From assembly GCA_027492415.1 (NCBI GenBank), contig JAPUEV010000260.1, positions 2,774 to 8,613 on the forward strand: a stretch of 5,840 bases of DNA, in the 5' to 3' direction. A program made the translations under genes and the position numbers. How positions within the stretch are numbered: the stretch's first letter is position 1; each line of letters opens with the position of its first letter. This document shows positions 5,349 through 5,840 of this stretch, in pieces. Origin of the DNA: Ignavibacteria bacterium. GTDB lineage: Bacteria > Bacteroidota > Ignavibacteria > Tepidaquicellales > OLB5. Below the pieces are notes generated by a model. It had not been told where the DNA came from, did not search any database, and saw nothing but the letters and a program-made list of their open reading frames with translations.

Positions 5349-5383
5349 ATAAAAAATCCCGTTAATTTAACGGGATTTTTTAT
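5349..5383. terminator. Strong intrinsic terminator, likely bidirectional
   Basis: A 35-base perfect inverted repeat is centred on T5366. The core CCCGTTAA (5358-5365) pairs with TTAACGGG (5367-5374), flanked by a six-A run on the left (5351-5356) and a six-T run on the right (5376-5381). It lies 28 bases after the stop of the DUF6600-type gene. The matching A-run means the opposite strand also reads hairpin plus T-tract, so it can stop transcription from both sides. A second ATCCCGTTTTAT at 5339-5350 precedes it as a partial direct repeat of the left arm. Confidence 0.88.
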
Positions 5384-5429
5384 TTACCCTACTCTGTTAA
5401 ATATTAATATTACAGCATATTGATCATTT

Positions 5430-5452
5430 AATCTATCATTTTTTAATAGATT
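5430..5452. repeat. 7-bp inverted repeat upstream of the VCBS-type gene
   Basis: AATCTAT (5430-5436) and ATAGATT (5446-5452) are exact reverse complements with a 9-base T-rich centre. The right arm overlaps the TTG proposed as the -33 element (5451-5453), so a regulator bound here could block the promoter. It could equally be a chance palindrome in AT-rich DNA. Confidence 0.3.
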
Positions 5453-5481
5453 GTTACATTTTAAATTTTGGTATAATTTCG
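5451..5481 (+). promoter_or_regulatory. Possible promoter of the VCBS-type gene
   Basis: TTG at 5451-5453 is followed after 20 bases by TAATTTCG at 5474-5481, one mismatch from TAnnTTTG. It also contains TATAAT (5472-5477). The predicted start of transcription would fall only a few bases before the ATG at 5488, implying an almost leaderless mRNA, so this assignment is tentative. Confidence 0.3.
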
Positions 5482-5487
5482 GCAGAT

Positions 5488-5840
5488 ATGAGAAGATATT
5501 TATTATTGATTTTAATTGTCACAGCAGGCATTTCTGCTCAAAACTTACACCAGAGATTTGACGGGATGAATGTGATTATAGGCGGGCAGACATGCGTAAA
5601 TCCGTTTAACGGAGGTATTGAGATACCAAGATACCAATTTGCAGATAATGATAACGATGGGGACCTGGATCTTTTTATTTATGATAAGGATACAACGCTT
5701 AATTTTTACAGGAACGAAGGTAATTCAACTGCTCCCCTTTTCAGGCTTAATACTACAAGGTACCAAAACCTGAATGTGAGAAACTGGTTCAAGTTTGCCG
5801 ATCTTGATGGAGACGGCGACCAGGATATGTTATGCGGCGG
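5488..5840 (+). CDS. Secreted FG-GAP/VCBS-repeat-type protein, 3' end cut by window
   Basis: The window holds the first 117 codons plus two bases of a longer open frame with no stop. Residues 1-17 are a signal peptide (MRRYLLLILIVTAGISA), likely cut before Gln18. Two acidic calcium-binding-type motifs follow: DNDNDGDLD (residues 53-61), preceded by YQFA, and DLDGDGDQD (residues 105-113), preceded by FKFA, 52 residues apart. Each is embedded in the FADxDxDGDxD pattern of FG-GAP/VCBS beta-propeller repeats, and the first is followed by LFIYDKDTTLNFYRNEGNSTAPLF, typical of such blades. Proteins of this kind are usually large, secreted or surface-attached and often carry a C-terminal sorting domain. 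That end is outside the window, so the secretion route and function are unknown. The start is the ATG that opens the signal peptide; there is no SD sequence. A strong terminator upstream isolates it from the preceding gene. Confidence 0.85.
   Translation, partial: MRRYLLLILIVTAGISAQNLHQRFDGMNVIIGGQTCVNPFNGGIEIPRYQFADNDNDGDLDLFIYDKDTTLNFYRNEGNSTAPLFRLNTTRYQNLNVRNWFKFADLDGDGDQDMLCG

Noticed and set aside
5400..5411. AATATTAATATT palindrome as an operator
   Set aside because: Pure A/T 12-mer in AT-rich intergenic DNA, easily expected by chance.

Overview
The window most resembles a member of the Bacteroidota/Chlorobiota/Ignavibacteriota group, with Ignavibacteriota as my best guess. The grounds are indirect. 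Most starts lack a Shine-Dalgarno sequence. Promoter-like TAnnTTTG boxes, two of them with a TTG about 20 bp upstream, precede several genes. Two secreted proteins have short signal peptides ending just before Gln (FS|Q, SA|Q). A DUF58 protein, a DUF6600-type Trp-rich protein and an FG-GAP/VCBS-type secreted protein are present. The DNA is generally AT-rich. No rRNA or other phylogenetic marker is present, so the lineage is inference.

Layout, all genes on the + strand: (1) 1-621, a complete LexA repressor with intact self-cleavage residues. (2) 622-962, a gene-free stretch packed with repeats: a 7-bp tandem repeat starting a few bases after the lexA stop, then several short GC-rich palindromes typical of dispersed intergenic elements. 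(3) about 1059-2282, a Y-family DNA polymerase (DinB/Pol IV type) with a clamp-binding-like NLDLF peptide near its C-terminus. (4) 2397-3101, a TPR lipoprotein with a Lys/Asp-rich tail, behind a good Bacteroidota-type promoter. (5) 3190-4164, a DUF58/vWA-like protein starting with TTG and carrying a basic insertion beside its MIDAS-like motif. (6) 4317-5321, a secreted DUF6600-type protein of unknown role, closed by a strong intrinsic terminator at 5349-5383. (7) 5488 to the window end, the 5' part of a secreted FG-GAP/VCBS-type protein, cut by the window edge.

Functionally, lexA and the Y-family polymerase form a plausible SOS pair: a damage-sensing repressor beside a translesion polymerase. 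I could not identify a convincing LexA box between them. The four downstream genes look like envelope or secreted functions (lipoprotein, DUF58, DUF6600, VCBS) and have no obvious link to the SOS pair. I found no clear evidence of a new defence, mobile or biosynthetic system. The points most worth a second look are the repeat-laden lexA-dinB spacer, the orphan DUF58 gene with its insertion, and a perfect 8-bp-arm inverted repeat in the leader of the DUF6600 gene.
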